64,000 nt of DNA from Alentia gelatinosa (Eukaryota; Annelida; Polychaeta; Phyllodocida; Polynoidae), in contig OX465583.1 of assembly GCA_950022655.1 (NCBI GenBank), positions 31,151,360-31,215,359 on the forward strand, in the 5' to 3' direction. The notes beneath the pieces were generated by a model. It did no database searches and was not told where the DNA came from. It saw only the letters and a list, made by a program, of their open reading frames with translations. Position 1 is the stretch's first letter; every line of letters starts with the position of its first letter. The position numbers and the translations under genes were made by a program. Positions 11,445 through 22,110 of the stretch are shown here, piece by piece.

Positions 11445-11760
11445 GGATGATAAACGGAGAAAGGAGTGGTGACTGAGGTAGCAAAATAAGGAGTAGTGAC
11501 TGACATAGCCATATAAGAAGATGAGACGTAACCATATAAGGAAGTCAGAGTGATAAGTAAGGTAGCCATATAGGGAGGTGAAAGTGATTAATGAGGAAAC
11601 AATCTAAAGAAGTAAGAGTCATGACTGAGATAGCCATATAAAAAGGAGAGGAGAGTGGTGAGTGAAGTAGTCATATAAGGAAGAGAGAGTGATGCCTTGA
11701 ACCGTCATATAGGGAGGTTGAGTTTTGACCGAAGTTTTATTAGGGCTAGAAGGTTATATG
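11445..11760. repeat. Degenerate ~35-bp minisatellite
   Basis: Recurring GTAGCCATATAAGGAAG, GAGTGGTGACTGAGG and close variants, six to nine units with variable spacing (about 25-70 bases). Confidence 0.6.
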
Positions 11761-12264
11761 ACTTAGGAAGCCAACATAGGGACGATATTTGCCAGACAGG
11801 CAGCAACCACCAAAGGTCTACACCCTAACACGTAGCCAGCCTTGAACAGCGTGAGTAAAATCAATAGTAATTTCGTCAAAAAAGATAAGCAGTAGAAGAG
11901 AAGAATCAATATGTGCATGTATACACGGCGTTGATTGGATAGCCCTTTATGTCACCGACCAATAAAAACCCTAGTTTGATACTCCCTTCTGTTTTTCTTG
12001 TTTTACTTCGTCTCAGTTCCACAAACACAGAAGAATCAGTAATCAGATGTAGTGCTGAACTGGCAGCTGCCATGACGTTTACTATGGAACATTACAATAA
12101 AGGTTCCCTGGGGGCTGCATCTATTCAGTGGTGCTGGCCGGCAGTTCCTAGAAGTAGAGGGTTGTAAAGTGTGGAGGAAGCGGTGGGGGCTGTGACGTTA
12201 GTGTAGTGGGGCGATGGAGGTTGCTGATTTAGATGTAGACTCAGTTCAATGTTGGCCTCGCACT

Positions 12265-12358
12265 GACTATAGTAAAACCTCGTTATGCTGAGCGAGGTTA
12301 CGGTCACCATGCATACTGAATTGCCATGGTGACATATCATTTAACCTCGGTTATAGTC
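12265..12358. repeat. Foldback element with a pogo/Tc1-like terminus (uncertain)
   Basis: Begins GACTATAGTAAAACCTCGTT and ends AACCTCGGTTATAGTC. ACCTCG...CGAGGT and GTCACCATG...CCATGGTGAC pair inside. The AGTAAAACCTCGTTAT word resembles termini of pogo/Tigger-type transposons. Whether this is a tiny MITE or a coincidence is open. Confidence 0.3.
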
Positions 12359-12403
12359 TAACGCTTAGGTAACGATCAGCCTATTCTTTCTATGGGATGT
12401 ATG

Positions 12404-12406
<3 letters not shown>

Positions 12407-12462
<56 letters not shown>
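12407..12462. repeat. (TA)n microsatellite
   Basis: About 28 uninterrupted TA units following a short TATG run. Confidence 0.95.
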
Positions 12463-12465
<3 letters not shown>

Positions 12466-13192
12466 CTGTGCAGGCCTTTGTATTCTGTATGCTTCTCACG
12501 GAGACTATGCTTGGACTAACCGTTTAATGTGTAAATATATACGTTACTGGATGAGTACAACAACTTTGTTATATCGATATAGGCGAACACTATAGAGTTA
12601 CAAACTACTTTCGGGGGTGCAGTAACTACAGTTTTCATTCCAAGGCCGAAGTTTCCACCCATGGCATGATGTCGTCTATACCAATAAGATCGAAGCTTGG
12701 AGCGTGAAGAAAACATACAAGTTGAAGTTGCTCGATAAGGGTGAACATAGCTAGCCCTTCGATCGGAGATCAATAGGTGTTCAGGTAAATAATAAACTGA
12801 TTAGTAATTCCAGATGTGATACTCAGATTTCACCAGATATGTCCAAATCTGACGCCATACAATAATCATAATACCAGGTGTGGATTCGGCTATTTACTAT
12901 ATCTAAGATATAGATTATTGATCTAATCTTCTTGTATATATTGTGCATAGATCTATGACTATGATATACCAGATCTAAAATATGTTACTCACTGGTGAAA
13001 TTTACGTTACGTTACAATATCTACATTTTTAGCTTTCAATAAGATATAGAAAGAAATTTCCCCATGTCCAAAGTATCTCGTTAGTAAGAAGTCACTGTAT
13101 ATATACGCGACTACAGAGCACTTGAATCGATGGCTCATTTCAGTCAGTTCTGGCATAGCTCTATCAGTGCGACACCCGCCCTTCACACTTAC

Positions 13193-13326
13193 CTCATCCA
13201 GGGTCCGTACCCCGCCCGGTTGGCCGGACCCCCGCAGGGAGGAGGAATAGGGAGGCCGGGTACTGGAGAAGGAGGTACCGAAGGAACCACCAGCGGCCCG
13301 TTTGGGAACTCACTGGAGGGTAGTGA
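13193..13326 (-). CDS. Candidate internal exon, proline-rich (unrecognised)
   Basis: The minus strand has a long pyrimidine-rich tract ending CCCATCATTACAG (acceptor before 13326) and a consensus donor GATGAG|GTAAGTGTG (exon end 13193). The 134-base segment is GC-rich against AT-rich flanks. It is open in the frame reading SLPSSEFPNGPLVVPSVPPS and on to GYGPWM (enters phase 0, leaves phase 2); the other frames contain stops. A proline-rich linker of an extracellular or regulatory protein would fit. Same strand as the NtA-like exon, but the phase does not follow directly from it, so at least one exon would lie between. Confidence 0.3.
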
Positions 13327-14189
13327 CTGTAATGATGGGGACAAGAGGCAAAGAGGCACAAGAGGGACTGCCGGGGTGGTGGAGAAGGGCAAGGGACATG
13401 GAAGGGAACAAGTAAAAGGGAAGTTTATGGGTTTGGGAAGGCATAGGACATGGAAAAGAAAATGTATTTAATCGGATTTCTAAAAGTAGTGAGGGACCTA
13501 TTAATATGGTTAAATCGTGCATAACGATAAAATGACCTAGGATCTAGATTGCCAAATAGAATATGGATAGGGACCTGGATCTCTGATGTGTTTTGGGCAC
13601 AGGATATAGGTTCTGCAGAAACCATCTGGTGAATACGCTAAAACAGGAGACAGCTCAAGGACACCAGCTGTCAATGTACACACATTGCAGGAGTGGACAG
13701 CAATGGTGTTATGTCACAGAAAACAGAAAAATCGAAAGAAGACTTAGCAAGTAGTGAGACACGGGCTACGATTGATACGCAATATGAACTGGTGGATAAC
13801 GAGTAGGTAGACGAACAGGGGAGGCGACCTTTTAGAATGGGAATATAAGACAAGGGTAAGAAGAAGAGGAATAGGGAGGTAGAGATGTATGGGGAAAATG
13901 ATGAAGGAAAAGGCACTGTGTGAATGTGGGGAGGAAAATAGTAAGAAATGGAATGTAGGACAGATCGTTTTTATTTTTATTCTACCCTATATTCTTTTAT
14001 TTCTTTTAAATCTATTTTTTGTTATATATTTTCACCAACATCCCGTTGGCTACTATAAGGCTAAGCACTAATAATTTTTCTTTTATTAACAAATTATTTC
14101 GAAATAACCTAGACCTAAAACATCTATCTTACAATAGCAATATTCTTAGAGATATTCATTTTTAAAAGTACTCTAAACTGCAGTTTACA

Positions 14190-14345
14190 TTAGGAATCCG
14201 GGACTGGGTGGCGGCTGATCAATAAAAACTCCTCCTGTGTGTATAACTCCTCCATGGAGGTGGCAAGGACCCAGCTTCAGCAGCCAGCCCACCATCACGT
14301 CCCCCCCTTCCTCTACCCCCAGCTGTACAGCACCAAAAAAACGAG
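14190..14345. other. GC-rich patch open on both strands (possible exon)
   Basis: Plus: ATG at 14253 opens MEVARTQLQQPAHHHVPPFL then YPQLYSTKKT, a composition seen in transcription-factor linkers. Minus: an acceptor-like GGTGCTGTACAG is followed by an open LGVEEGGDVMVGWLLKLGPC... that stops after about 45 codons. Neither strand has a convincing partner splice site. Confidence 0.2.
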
Positions 14346-14691
14346 TCGACTTCAATTTGCTTTAGTCTGGAGACACCGACTTTAACTAGTAAGAATCCAA
14401 TTATCTTCTTATGAGGCTAAGTTCTGTGATTCACATTCAATCCCTCTGGTGCTTGGATTACGCAGGACCGATATCTGAAGCCACATGGCTTCCACTACTG
14501 AGCACTCTATACAAGAAAGAAAATAAGATATCTGTCGAGTACCGGAATTACATCAATACTAAGCGAGGAACTCATATTTGAAGACCCGGACGAGTGAGAA
14601 ATACAAAAAAAAGAAAAAGGAACATGTTTTAAGGAATAAAATTACATAAAGACAATTTATACATTACCAGCATGAGTGGTCATTGGCAATC

Positions 14692-14772
<81 letters not shown>
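14692..14772. repeat. (TA)n microsatellite
   Basis: About 40 TA units with one TAATAT interruption near its left end. Confidence 0.95.
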
Positions 14773-14939
14773 TATATTACGTCATATTCCCCTTCTTATG
14801 CAATTAAAGTAGCTATACTGTGGATACATAAATATCTCATGGAATATCATTAAGGCCATATACAAACTGCCTTATTGTTTTTTCTCTTATTGAGCACCTA
14901 CAAACTTTCAGAAATGATATTAAAACAAGACAAAAGAAT

Positions 14940-15260
14940 GTTCCTCATTCAATCCCTCAGCTGGTGGGGATTAGTTCTCATGTGATCAACGAAAACAAAA
15001 CTGGACGAATTAAGGAAATCCCGGCCACGGATAAGAAGATTGAAGAAGCTGTCGCAGGACCAGAGTAAAGGACGATGGTAGAGGTGATTTACGTTGAACT
15101 CTATCAAAGCATCCAGTGAATGGATCAGGACTTGCAACACAGACGCCAGAATGCAAGGAGAATGCCTGGAGGCAGACAGAGGACAAGGATAGTAGAGAAA
15201 AATCTACAGGTATCTACAGCTAAATAAAGGCACTACGATCCAGGGAAGATTATTTGGGAT
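14940..15260 (+). other. Broken plus-strand open stretches just upstream of the LINE; possible ORF1 relic
   Basis: Between a TA microsatellite and the LINE, the plus strand holds short Lys/Arg/Glu-rich open pieces interrupted by stops (for example RRQNARRMPGGRQRTR around 15140-15190). A basic, degraded stretch upstream of a LINE body could be a leftover of the element's ORF1, or chance. I do not recognise a domain. Confidence 0.15.
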
Positions 15261-15432
15261 TTGCAAAACGCAGGATTTCTCTAATCAGAAAAGTATTTAA
15301 AAAATTCACTAAAGGTAACAGAATCTTTGACTGTATTTACACATGGTCTTCATGAACATATTGACATATTTATGCTGATAAATAATAGACTGTGTTACTA
15401 ACGAATATATTCCTCTCATAAAACCAGTTTGA

Positions 15433-18145
15433 AGAAAGAGGACAATTATTGTTATGTATAGACCCCCTGGAGAAACTATGGACTACATGATTGATATCTT
15501 GGATGACATACTCAAATCAGTTGAGGTTCGCAACAGTGAAATTTGGTTGGTAGGCGATCTCAATTGTGATACCCTATCGAGACAGAACCAGAGAGCCAAT
15601 CGACTATTTGAATTAGTGCGCAGTCACGAAATGAAACAACTTATAACCGAAATAACTAGACCTAATAAAACAGGGGGATCTATTTTAGACTTAATTTTCA
15701 CAAACTGTGAATTCGTTATCGACAGTGGTATTGCTAATGGATTAATAAGTGATCATCTGCCCACTTATGCTATTAGAAAAAAGAACAAATGCAAAGCCGA
15801 CCGAGTTTCTTTTACTGGAAGATCTTATAAATTGTACGATAAAAATAACCTAGAGGACTTCGTTTCAAATTACAATTGGTCTAGTTTTTATGATTCCTCT
15901 GATCCAGAATTCTTGTGGGAGTGTATTTATAACCTACTCATTGATTACTTGGATGAAGAATGTCCTATAACTAAATTTAAAAATGTTAAACATAAAGACG
16001 ATTGGGTCTCAGATGAAATTTATTCTTTAATAAATGAAAGGGCTGTAAAATTGAGGAGCTACAAGAGATCTCGTAAGGAATCAGACCTGAAGGAAGCAAA
16101 AAAGCTAAGTGTTAAAATTAAACATGGTCTCAGACAAGCGAAAATCGAATACTGTCGAGAACAAATAGAATTAACGAAGAAACACCCACAGGACTTTTGG
16201 CGATTTATAAATAACCTTACCTCAAAAGATATTGGTAATGCTGACTGCTCAATAGTAGATGAAAAGGGAGACCGAGTTCCCTCTGAAGAAATTCCGGATT
16301 ACATGAATAATTATTTCTGCAATATAGGCTATAAGTTGTTTCAAGACAGAAACCTAGATAGTTATAATGAAAAAATGAGTAATTTTGATAAAACTGAACG
16401 TGATCCAATTGCGATAAATTTTGAATTAGAGGACGTGATAAAACTAGCTCGTGAAATTTGCACATCAAAAAGTTCTGGAATCGATAATATTTCTTCTCGT
16501 ATAATTCGTGATTCTATATTAATCTTAACAAAGGAGTATTGTTATCTGTTTAATTGTTCCCTTGAAACAGGTATAGTTCCTGCTCCCTGGAAAAACGGGA
16601 CAGTAGTTGCCATACCTAAGAGTGGAAACATGAGTAAAATAGAAAATTGGAGACCAATTTCATTGACCCCGATCCCGATTAAAATTTTGGAAAAACAAGT
16701 AGTACATGTATTAGACAATATTATTGAAGAAGAAATGTTACTAAGTGATCGGCAGTATGGTTTTCGTAAAGGAGTAGGTACATGCGATGCAATTTTTGAT
16801 TTTTTACGGGAATTATATAATGCGAGAAATCAAGGTCTCAATATGGCGGCCATTTACGTGGACTTAAAAAAGGCCTTTGATTCCGTGCCACATGATCTCT
16901 TAATTGCTAAACTTAGGTCTCAACATTATATACCTATAAACATTGTAGTGTGGATAAAAAACTATTTACAGGATAGGACACAACGAGTAAAGATAAATAA
17001 CCAGTTCTCAAGTACGCAGGGAGTTAATTTTGGGGTCCCACAGGGGTCTGTGTTAGGTCCCATTTTATTTAATCTGTTCGTGAATAGCATGTGTATTAAT
17101 CCTTTAATATGTAGCCATATTCAATACGCCGATGATTTGGTTCTTTTTAGTGTAAATAAATCGCCCACTATTGTAAAAAATACTCTTCAGGACTCATTGA
17201 ATGAAATTACTAAATGGTGCCACACAAATGGTATGACCATTAATTGTAATAAAACAAAAAGTATGTGGTTTGCATCTGAGAATCGTTTAAAATACCTGGG
17301 AAACCTAAACTTAAAATGTGATACTAAGATCTTAGAGACAGTTACCCATTATAAATACCTAGGGATAACCCTAGACTCGTGTTTACAGTTTAGAAAACAT
17401 ATAAACGAAATTAATAGGAATGCTAATAACCGACTATTTAGACTTGGCAAAATTAGGAAATATTTAGACATGTTCACTGCTAAGAAGATTTATGTATCAA
17501 TAATACGGCCCACCCTGGAGTATTGCTCATTCATAATCGATGGGGCTAACAGGGATCTAATTAAGAAATTACAGGTAACACAAAATCGTGCATTAAGGAT
17601 CATAAAGCGAAACTGGGGAAATTTTCAAAATATTGATAGGTTACATAATGATGTTGGAATCGATTTCCTAGATTGTAGGCGAAATACTCAATTATTAAGT
17701 ATGATTTATAAGCAAGCACAAATTGAGGATAATTTATACCAGTCCACTCGTAATACCCGTAGTAGGAACAATGTATGCTTAAAAACTGATAGGATCTACA
17801 GTAGTTTCTATTACAGATCACCATATTATCGTGGCACAAAACTCTGGGCCGAATTAGGTTCGTCAGTGCAGAATATGAAAGTGTTTAAAGAGTTTAAAAA
17901 GGAAGTCAAGATAAAATATTCTTGTTATGACTGGCGCATATAGGCCTATTGACGTTGATCAAGCTTTCTTTTCTTCCTTCATCTCATCTCTCTTATCATC
18001 CTCTCTTGTTCTTTTATTATTATTATTTTATTATTATTATTATTATTATTATAATGGAATGTAATAATGAGTTCACATGTTTCCCATGATCTCATACGCA
18101 GTTGCGGTGGAAGATCTTACTTCTGTAAGAACCGTTTCTTCATGA

Positions 18146-18182
<37 letters not shown>
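15433..18182 (+). mobile_element. Non-LTR retrotransposon (LINE, Jockey/CR1-group-like), 5'-truncated, with poly(A) tail
   Basis: The element is open from 15433, just after an in-frame TGA at 15430, and contains one long ORF (15454-17943). A roughly 240-base 3' UTR with a TTA-rich stretch (18012-18053) follows, then AATAAA at 18145 and a tail of 35 A (18148-18182). The body starts inside the endonuclease domain at the MYRPP motif, so the 5' end and any ORF1 are missing, the usual result of incomplete target-primed reverse transcription. I could not identify a clean target-site duplication. Undamaged coding over 829 codons points to a recent insertion. Confidence 0.85.
15454..17943 (+). CDS. 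LINE ORF2: endonuclease (C-terminal half) plus reverse transcriptase
   Basis: 829 codons without a stop. Residues 1-105 are the C-terminal half of an apurinic-type endonuclease: MYRPPGE at the start, GDLNCD at 34-39, ILDLIFTN at 77-84 and SDH at 99-101. Residues about 380-640 are the reverse transcriptase: WRPISLTP near 399-406, the first catalytic aspartate in YVDLKKAFDS near 468-477, GVPQGSVLGP at 527-536, the catalytic YADD at 558-561, and the NKTKSMWF and YKYLGITLD thumb motifs near 599-641. The C-terminal part (about 650-829) is typical of CR1/Jockey-group elements; I see no RNase H domain. The protein copies its own RNA at a nicked target. The N-terminal third of the endonuclease is absent, so this copy should not move on its own. 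The clade within the group is not resolved. Confidence 0.9.
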   Translation: MYRPPGETMDYMIDILDDILKSVEVRNSEIWLVGDLNCDTLSRQNQRANRLFELVRSHEMKQLITEITRPNKTGGSILDLIFTNCEFVIDSGIANGLISDHLPTYAIRKKNKCKADRVSFTGRSYKLYDKNNLEDFVSNYNWSSFYDSSDPEFLWECIYNLLIDYLDEECPITKFKNVKHKDDWVSDEIYSLINERAVKLRSYKRSRKESDLKEAKKLSVKIKHGLRQAKIEYCREQIELTKKHPQDFWRFINNLTSKDIGNADCSIVDEKGDRVPSEEIPDYMNNYFCNIGYKLFQDRNLDSYNEKMSNFDKTERDPIAINFELEDVIKLAREICTSKSSGIDNISSRIIRDSILILTKEYCYLFNCSLETGIVPAPWKNGTVVAIPKSGNMSKIENWRPISLTPIPIKILEKQVVHVLDNIIEEEMLLSDRQYGFRKGVGTCDAIFDFLRELYNARNQGLNMAAIYVDLKKAFDSVPHDLLIAKLRSQHYIPINIVVWIKNYLQDRTQRVKINNQFSSTQGVNFGVPQGSVLGPILFNLFVNSMCINPLICSHIQYADDLVLFSVNKSPTIVKNTLQDSLNEITKWCHTNGMTINCNKTKSMWFASENRLKYLGNLNLKCDTKILETVTHYKYLGITLDSCLQFRKHINEINRNANNRLFRLGKIRKYLDMFTAKKIYVSIIRPTLEYCSFIIDGANRDLIKKLQVTQNRALRIIKRNWGNFQNIDRLHNDVGIDFLDCRRNTQLLSMIYKQAQIEDNLYQSTRNTRSRNNVCLKTDRIYSSFYYRSPYYRGTKLWAELGSSVQNMKVFKEFKKEVKIKYSCYDWRI

Positions 18183-18185
<3 letters not shown>

Positions 18186-18519
18186 CGAACCACAGCTACA
18201 TCCTACATCACAGGCACCATCAATCGCCCTCATCAAAATATTCATTTTCTGGTAGACAATGAAAAAAATAGGCGGTATTAGCTCAATGACTCGGCCCTAG
18301 TCGAGCATCCTTTTATTGATTTGTATTTAATTTATTTATTAGTTTATTTTGGGGGAGCTGGAGAAAACAAATGCCAACTCTCTTTGCTGCCTCCATTAGT
18401 GCTAAACGCAGGCGGGCCGTCGCTCACCCGACCTAGTTAGACGGTGAAAATTGCTATTGATTTAAACTTTAATTGGGTCGCTAAACGGAGGCAGTGAAAC
18501 ATGAGCTGCTTGCAGCAGA

Positions 18520-18945
18520 TGTGTTTCAGACTGAGCAGCTCACTAAGCTGACTGAGCAGTTCCCTAAAATACCTGAGCAATTCACTTAATTGACTGAGCA
18601 GTTCACTCTACTGGCAGAGAAGTGAACTGAGCTGACTGAGCAGTTCACTGAGCTGACTGAGCAGTTCACTGAGCTGACTGAGCATTTCACTGAGCTGACT
18701 GAGCAGTTCACTGAGCTGACTGAGCAGTTCACTGAGCTGACTGAACAGCTCACAGAGTAGACTGAGCAGTTCATGCTGAGCAGTTCACTGAGCTGACTGA
18801 GCAGTTCATAGAGTTTACTGAGAAGTTCACTGAGCTGACTGAGCAGTTCACAGAGTTTACTGAGCAGTTCCCTGAGCTGACTGGCCAACTCACAGAGTTG
18901 ACTGAGCAGTTCACTGAGCTGACTGAGCAACTCACAGAATTGAGT
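18520..18945. repeat. 21-bp minisatellite encoding a heptad pattern
   Basis: About 20 copies of CTGACTGAGCAGTTCACTGAG. Since 21 bp is seven codons, the plus frame reads LTEQFTE repeated and the minus frame LSQLSEL repeated, giving a 114-codon minus open frame (18586-18930). Variant units (CACAGAGTTGACTGAGCAG) and stops in the plus frame show decay. Either a coiled-coil coding segment that has decayed, or a simple minisatellite with a heptad-compatible unit. Confidence 0.8.
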
Positions 18946-19394
18946 TTGGCCGTTTGGGTAGAATCAATCTAAAGCCTCCACATCTTCCAAACGATGGAAG
19001 GAAATTCATAGATTATTACCAGACCACTGAAGTTAGATGGAAGTAGGAATATCTGAGAGCTTACTGTAACCTCCAGTCAACAAAAAGCTGATAATACTGT
19101 GTGTAGCCTCATAGAGTTTACATTTGCCTCTGACTTTAGCACGTTTGACCAAAGCCACACTCTAAGTGAATAGAAGGATTTTTGTAAGGTACCCCTAACA
19201 ATAGGAGTGCTACCATATATATACTTATTATATAACAAGAAGAGGTCTCCATATACTGATTATTTCAGCACCGCTAACATGCAGAATCTTGTCATGTACT
19301 TGTATTTACAAATTTGGCAAAATTATAGATTAGGCGTGTCTGCTCAGATGGTTCGTCATTTTCGCTTCCTCTCCCTTCTGTTTTATCAGACCCA

Positions 19395-19552
19395 GGGTCT
19401 ACTGAGCTCCCGATACACTACGATAGGCCTTATGATGCATCCCCAAACACAGAATCGACATCGCGTTGGGAAGTTCACTTCAACCCATAACCGATACACT
19501 CGATGATGCACCTCGATGCATGCATGGTAAGGTCTATCGTAGGGTATCGCAT
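19395..19552 (+). mobile_element. Fragment related to the MITE family (uncertain)
   Basis: Contains CACTACGATAGGCCTTATGA and GATGCACCTCGATGCATG, resembling the interior of MITE copies C and D. It lacks the terminal inverted repeats. It may be a deleted copy or a related family; it abuts the 67-bp hairpin that follows. Confidence 0.3.
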
Positions 19553-19619
19553 ATATTACGTGGTCCTCTGCCCGATTTTATGTCAGGACGTAAGATCGGG
19601 CCGAGGATCACGTAATATT
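19553..19619. repeat. 67-bp hairpin with about 30-bp stem
   Basis: The 5' arm ATATTACGTGGTCCTCTGCC pairs with the 3' arm ending GGCCGAGGATCACGTAATAT across a 7-base loop (TCAGGAC) with only a few mismatches or GU pairs. Size and pairing are in the range of a microRNA precursor, but its position beside a MITE-like fragment makes a MITE remnant equally possible. Confidence 0.5.
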
Positions 19620-21419
19620 CAACGTTTACGAAGCCTAAGACATTATTCTCCTATATCTGTTAGGTCACTAATCATCTTCATGTTGCGATAGGAATTGTTA
19701 ATTCCTTGGAATAATCGTCTGAATCACCATCATTGACACTCCAACAGTTTCCAGACAATTACAAATTATTCATAATGCTTGATGACCACACTGCTTGGGT
19801 AATACACTACAACGTATTGATCTTTTGGCGTACCCTTTCAAAGTAGCTATAGATTCGGAAACCATGGGCCCACTGTAGGAGATGAAAGAATAATGAGTGT
19901 AATAAAGAAATCATAGAGTGGTACGCAGAGGAAAGACAGATGAAATTGTTGCTTGTTTCGAGCTGCAGCAGGGCAGGTGGGTGATGGTATTGACTCTGCG
20001 TGGCTGGAATACAGGATGGAGCAGAAAGAGTCCCTGAGGAATTCAGTGTCTATTCGCCTGCTTAAAAATACCCTCCCCAAACGATGCCACACTTCATGTG
20101 ACTGGTGATGATGGGGGTTGTCCCGAAGTAACTGCTGAGGTCATATCAAGGCTATATCAGTTATTATCTTAGCCTGGAATAAACGTTCATAGGTTTAACA
20201 TTAGGAACTCGTTCTCAACAGGATTGAGAGTACGGTCATTCATTATCAACGGGTGATAAACAGATAGAAATTTCCAGACTAAGATAAAATCAGAAACATA
20301 TTCGTGCTTGGTTTGAGTCCCCATTCGCCATCTCGTTTGGAGTGCTTCAGAATATTCACTCGGCTATCGCCTCGTTCATCTTACTACGCACGCCAAACTC
20401 GATGGCAAACGAGGACACAGACCAAACACTCATCAGTTTCATTCTTAATCTTGATGCATTCGAGGTGGCAGGATATCTCAGATAGTAGTGCACTGGCTTG
20501 TGGATCATAAGGTCTGGATTTGGAGGCTCAGCCGTACCACTTTGTTTTCTGTTTGTCTGTCATCCTCTTCACACGCATTGGACCATGCTGTGATATGACC
20601 CTGGCGGTTGCTACGACGGAAAAAGACGTCGACCAAAAAACAGCCTGAATTGTGCAAAATCAACACATGTAATCAAAAGAAATAGTATATACCGGACTCC
20701 AGACAGGAGGACCCAAAAATTCGTTAGTCCTATGAAACAAGCTCTTATATGTATCTACAAAGCCCAATATAAATTGCTTTCGATGGTGCATTGCTATTAG
20801 TAGCAGGTATGTATAGCTCTCTATATGGTATCCCGATTTATTCAAAATTGTGCAAATAGACATATGATATTACAAGGCACTGCAGCGTGAATTGCCTAAG
20901 CAAGGACAATCGAAAACTGTTGAATGAAGAAAATACAAGGTTTAATTCCCCTGACATCAATAACAACAAATTATTCAACAACAAGCTGTCAATGTTTAGG
21001 AGAGCCTGGGGCCTGTTCCTAAGAACAAGTCTTGAGAATAAAAATATCATTTCATCAGTGTCAGGACTCTACTCTGTCCGTCAAACTTTGATGTTCACAG
21101 CAAAAAATATATGTGGCGGATTTCTGAACTCTGATTTCTCGCCATGTGGTTGTCTGTATTTCACCTACTTTTAATTTAGCTTTAGAAACATTATTTCGAG
21201 GAGTCTTATCTATAATGGCCCTCCCTTCAAGTCTCTTGTGGTTTGACTGTGCACCAAAAATATATACCATTTTTACAATTTCATAGATTTCCACCTCACT
21301 TAAAGCAACCTTTTTGGTGTATTTCATGGACCGCGAATGGCGTCTGAACTGGCCCCTATTTCCGTTAAATTCAGATCGCTCATGCAGTCCCATATTGATA
21401 CTGCTTTGGGGGACCGGGA
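19620..21419. other. Unique non-coding stretch
   Basis: Only short frames. The 123-codon minus frame at 21061-21432 (…KYTKKVALSEVEIYEIVKMV…) has an even amino-acid composition but overlaps a 95-codon plus frame and shows no splice sites or domain I recognise. Confidence 0.4.
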
Positions 21420-22110
21420 CATGTATACACACTCACCACTCCCCCTCCCTCTCCCGGCCACTCCCCACCGTCCCTCCCGGGGCTAGCCGCTCCAGGCGCG
21501 GGCCTGCACACGCCCGCGGTACCACTGCTGTACTCCCAACTGCCTATACTGCTTATAGTGCTGCCTGGTGCGGAGGTGGAGGTGGCGGTTGCATTGCCCT
21601 GTACGCGGGCAGTTTTAGATGGGACTGCATGCCGTGGTTGGCGTCTCCCACTCTCCACCCCTCCTACCCCGGTCTATATAGCGTATACGGCCGGTCCTTG
21701 TTCCCAGGGGGGTGACTCGGGGCTGGTGAGGGTGGAGGGTGGAGGTAAGGGGTAAAGGGCGGTGTCTTACAAGGTATAAACCCCGCCGGGCGGGTGGAGG
21801 TGAGAGGAGGGGGTTGGGGATCACCAGAAGGAGCCATGCTTGACGGGTAAGGAGGGAAGGGGTCGCAGAAGCCGTCAAAGCGGAGTGGACAGCACCGTCT
21901 CCCGCTAGCCCCGGGCCCTGAACCGCCCCCTACCCAGCCCCGAACCGCCCGGGACCTGGGACCGGCGCCTCGCACTGTCCCATTGTTTGCACATGGACGA
22001 ATCAATAGGCACCGCTGGCTTGTATGCGGACCTTCCCTCCGCCGCTTGGAACACTCTCCCAGCAGAGGTACCCGTCACAGAAGCTACTGTCGCTCTCAGC
22101 ACAACCTCTG
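21420..22110. promoter_or_regulatory. GC/CpG-rich island without clear motif
   Basis: About 690 bases far richer in GC and CpG than the flanks. Many overlapping open frames on both strands (up to 133 codons plus, 113 minus) are expected from composition alone. TTCCCAG|GGGG and GGAG|GTAAGG on the plus strand could bound a tiny exon, but nothing else supports it. Confidence 0.35.

Noticed and set aside
18262..18300. tRNA gene suggested by GGCGGTATTAGCTCAATGAC
   Set aside because: A box-A-like word is present, but no box B or cloverleaf follows.
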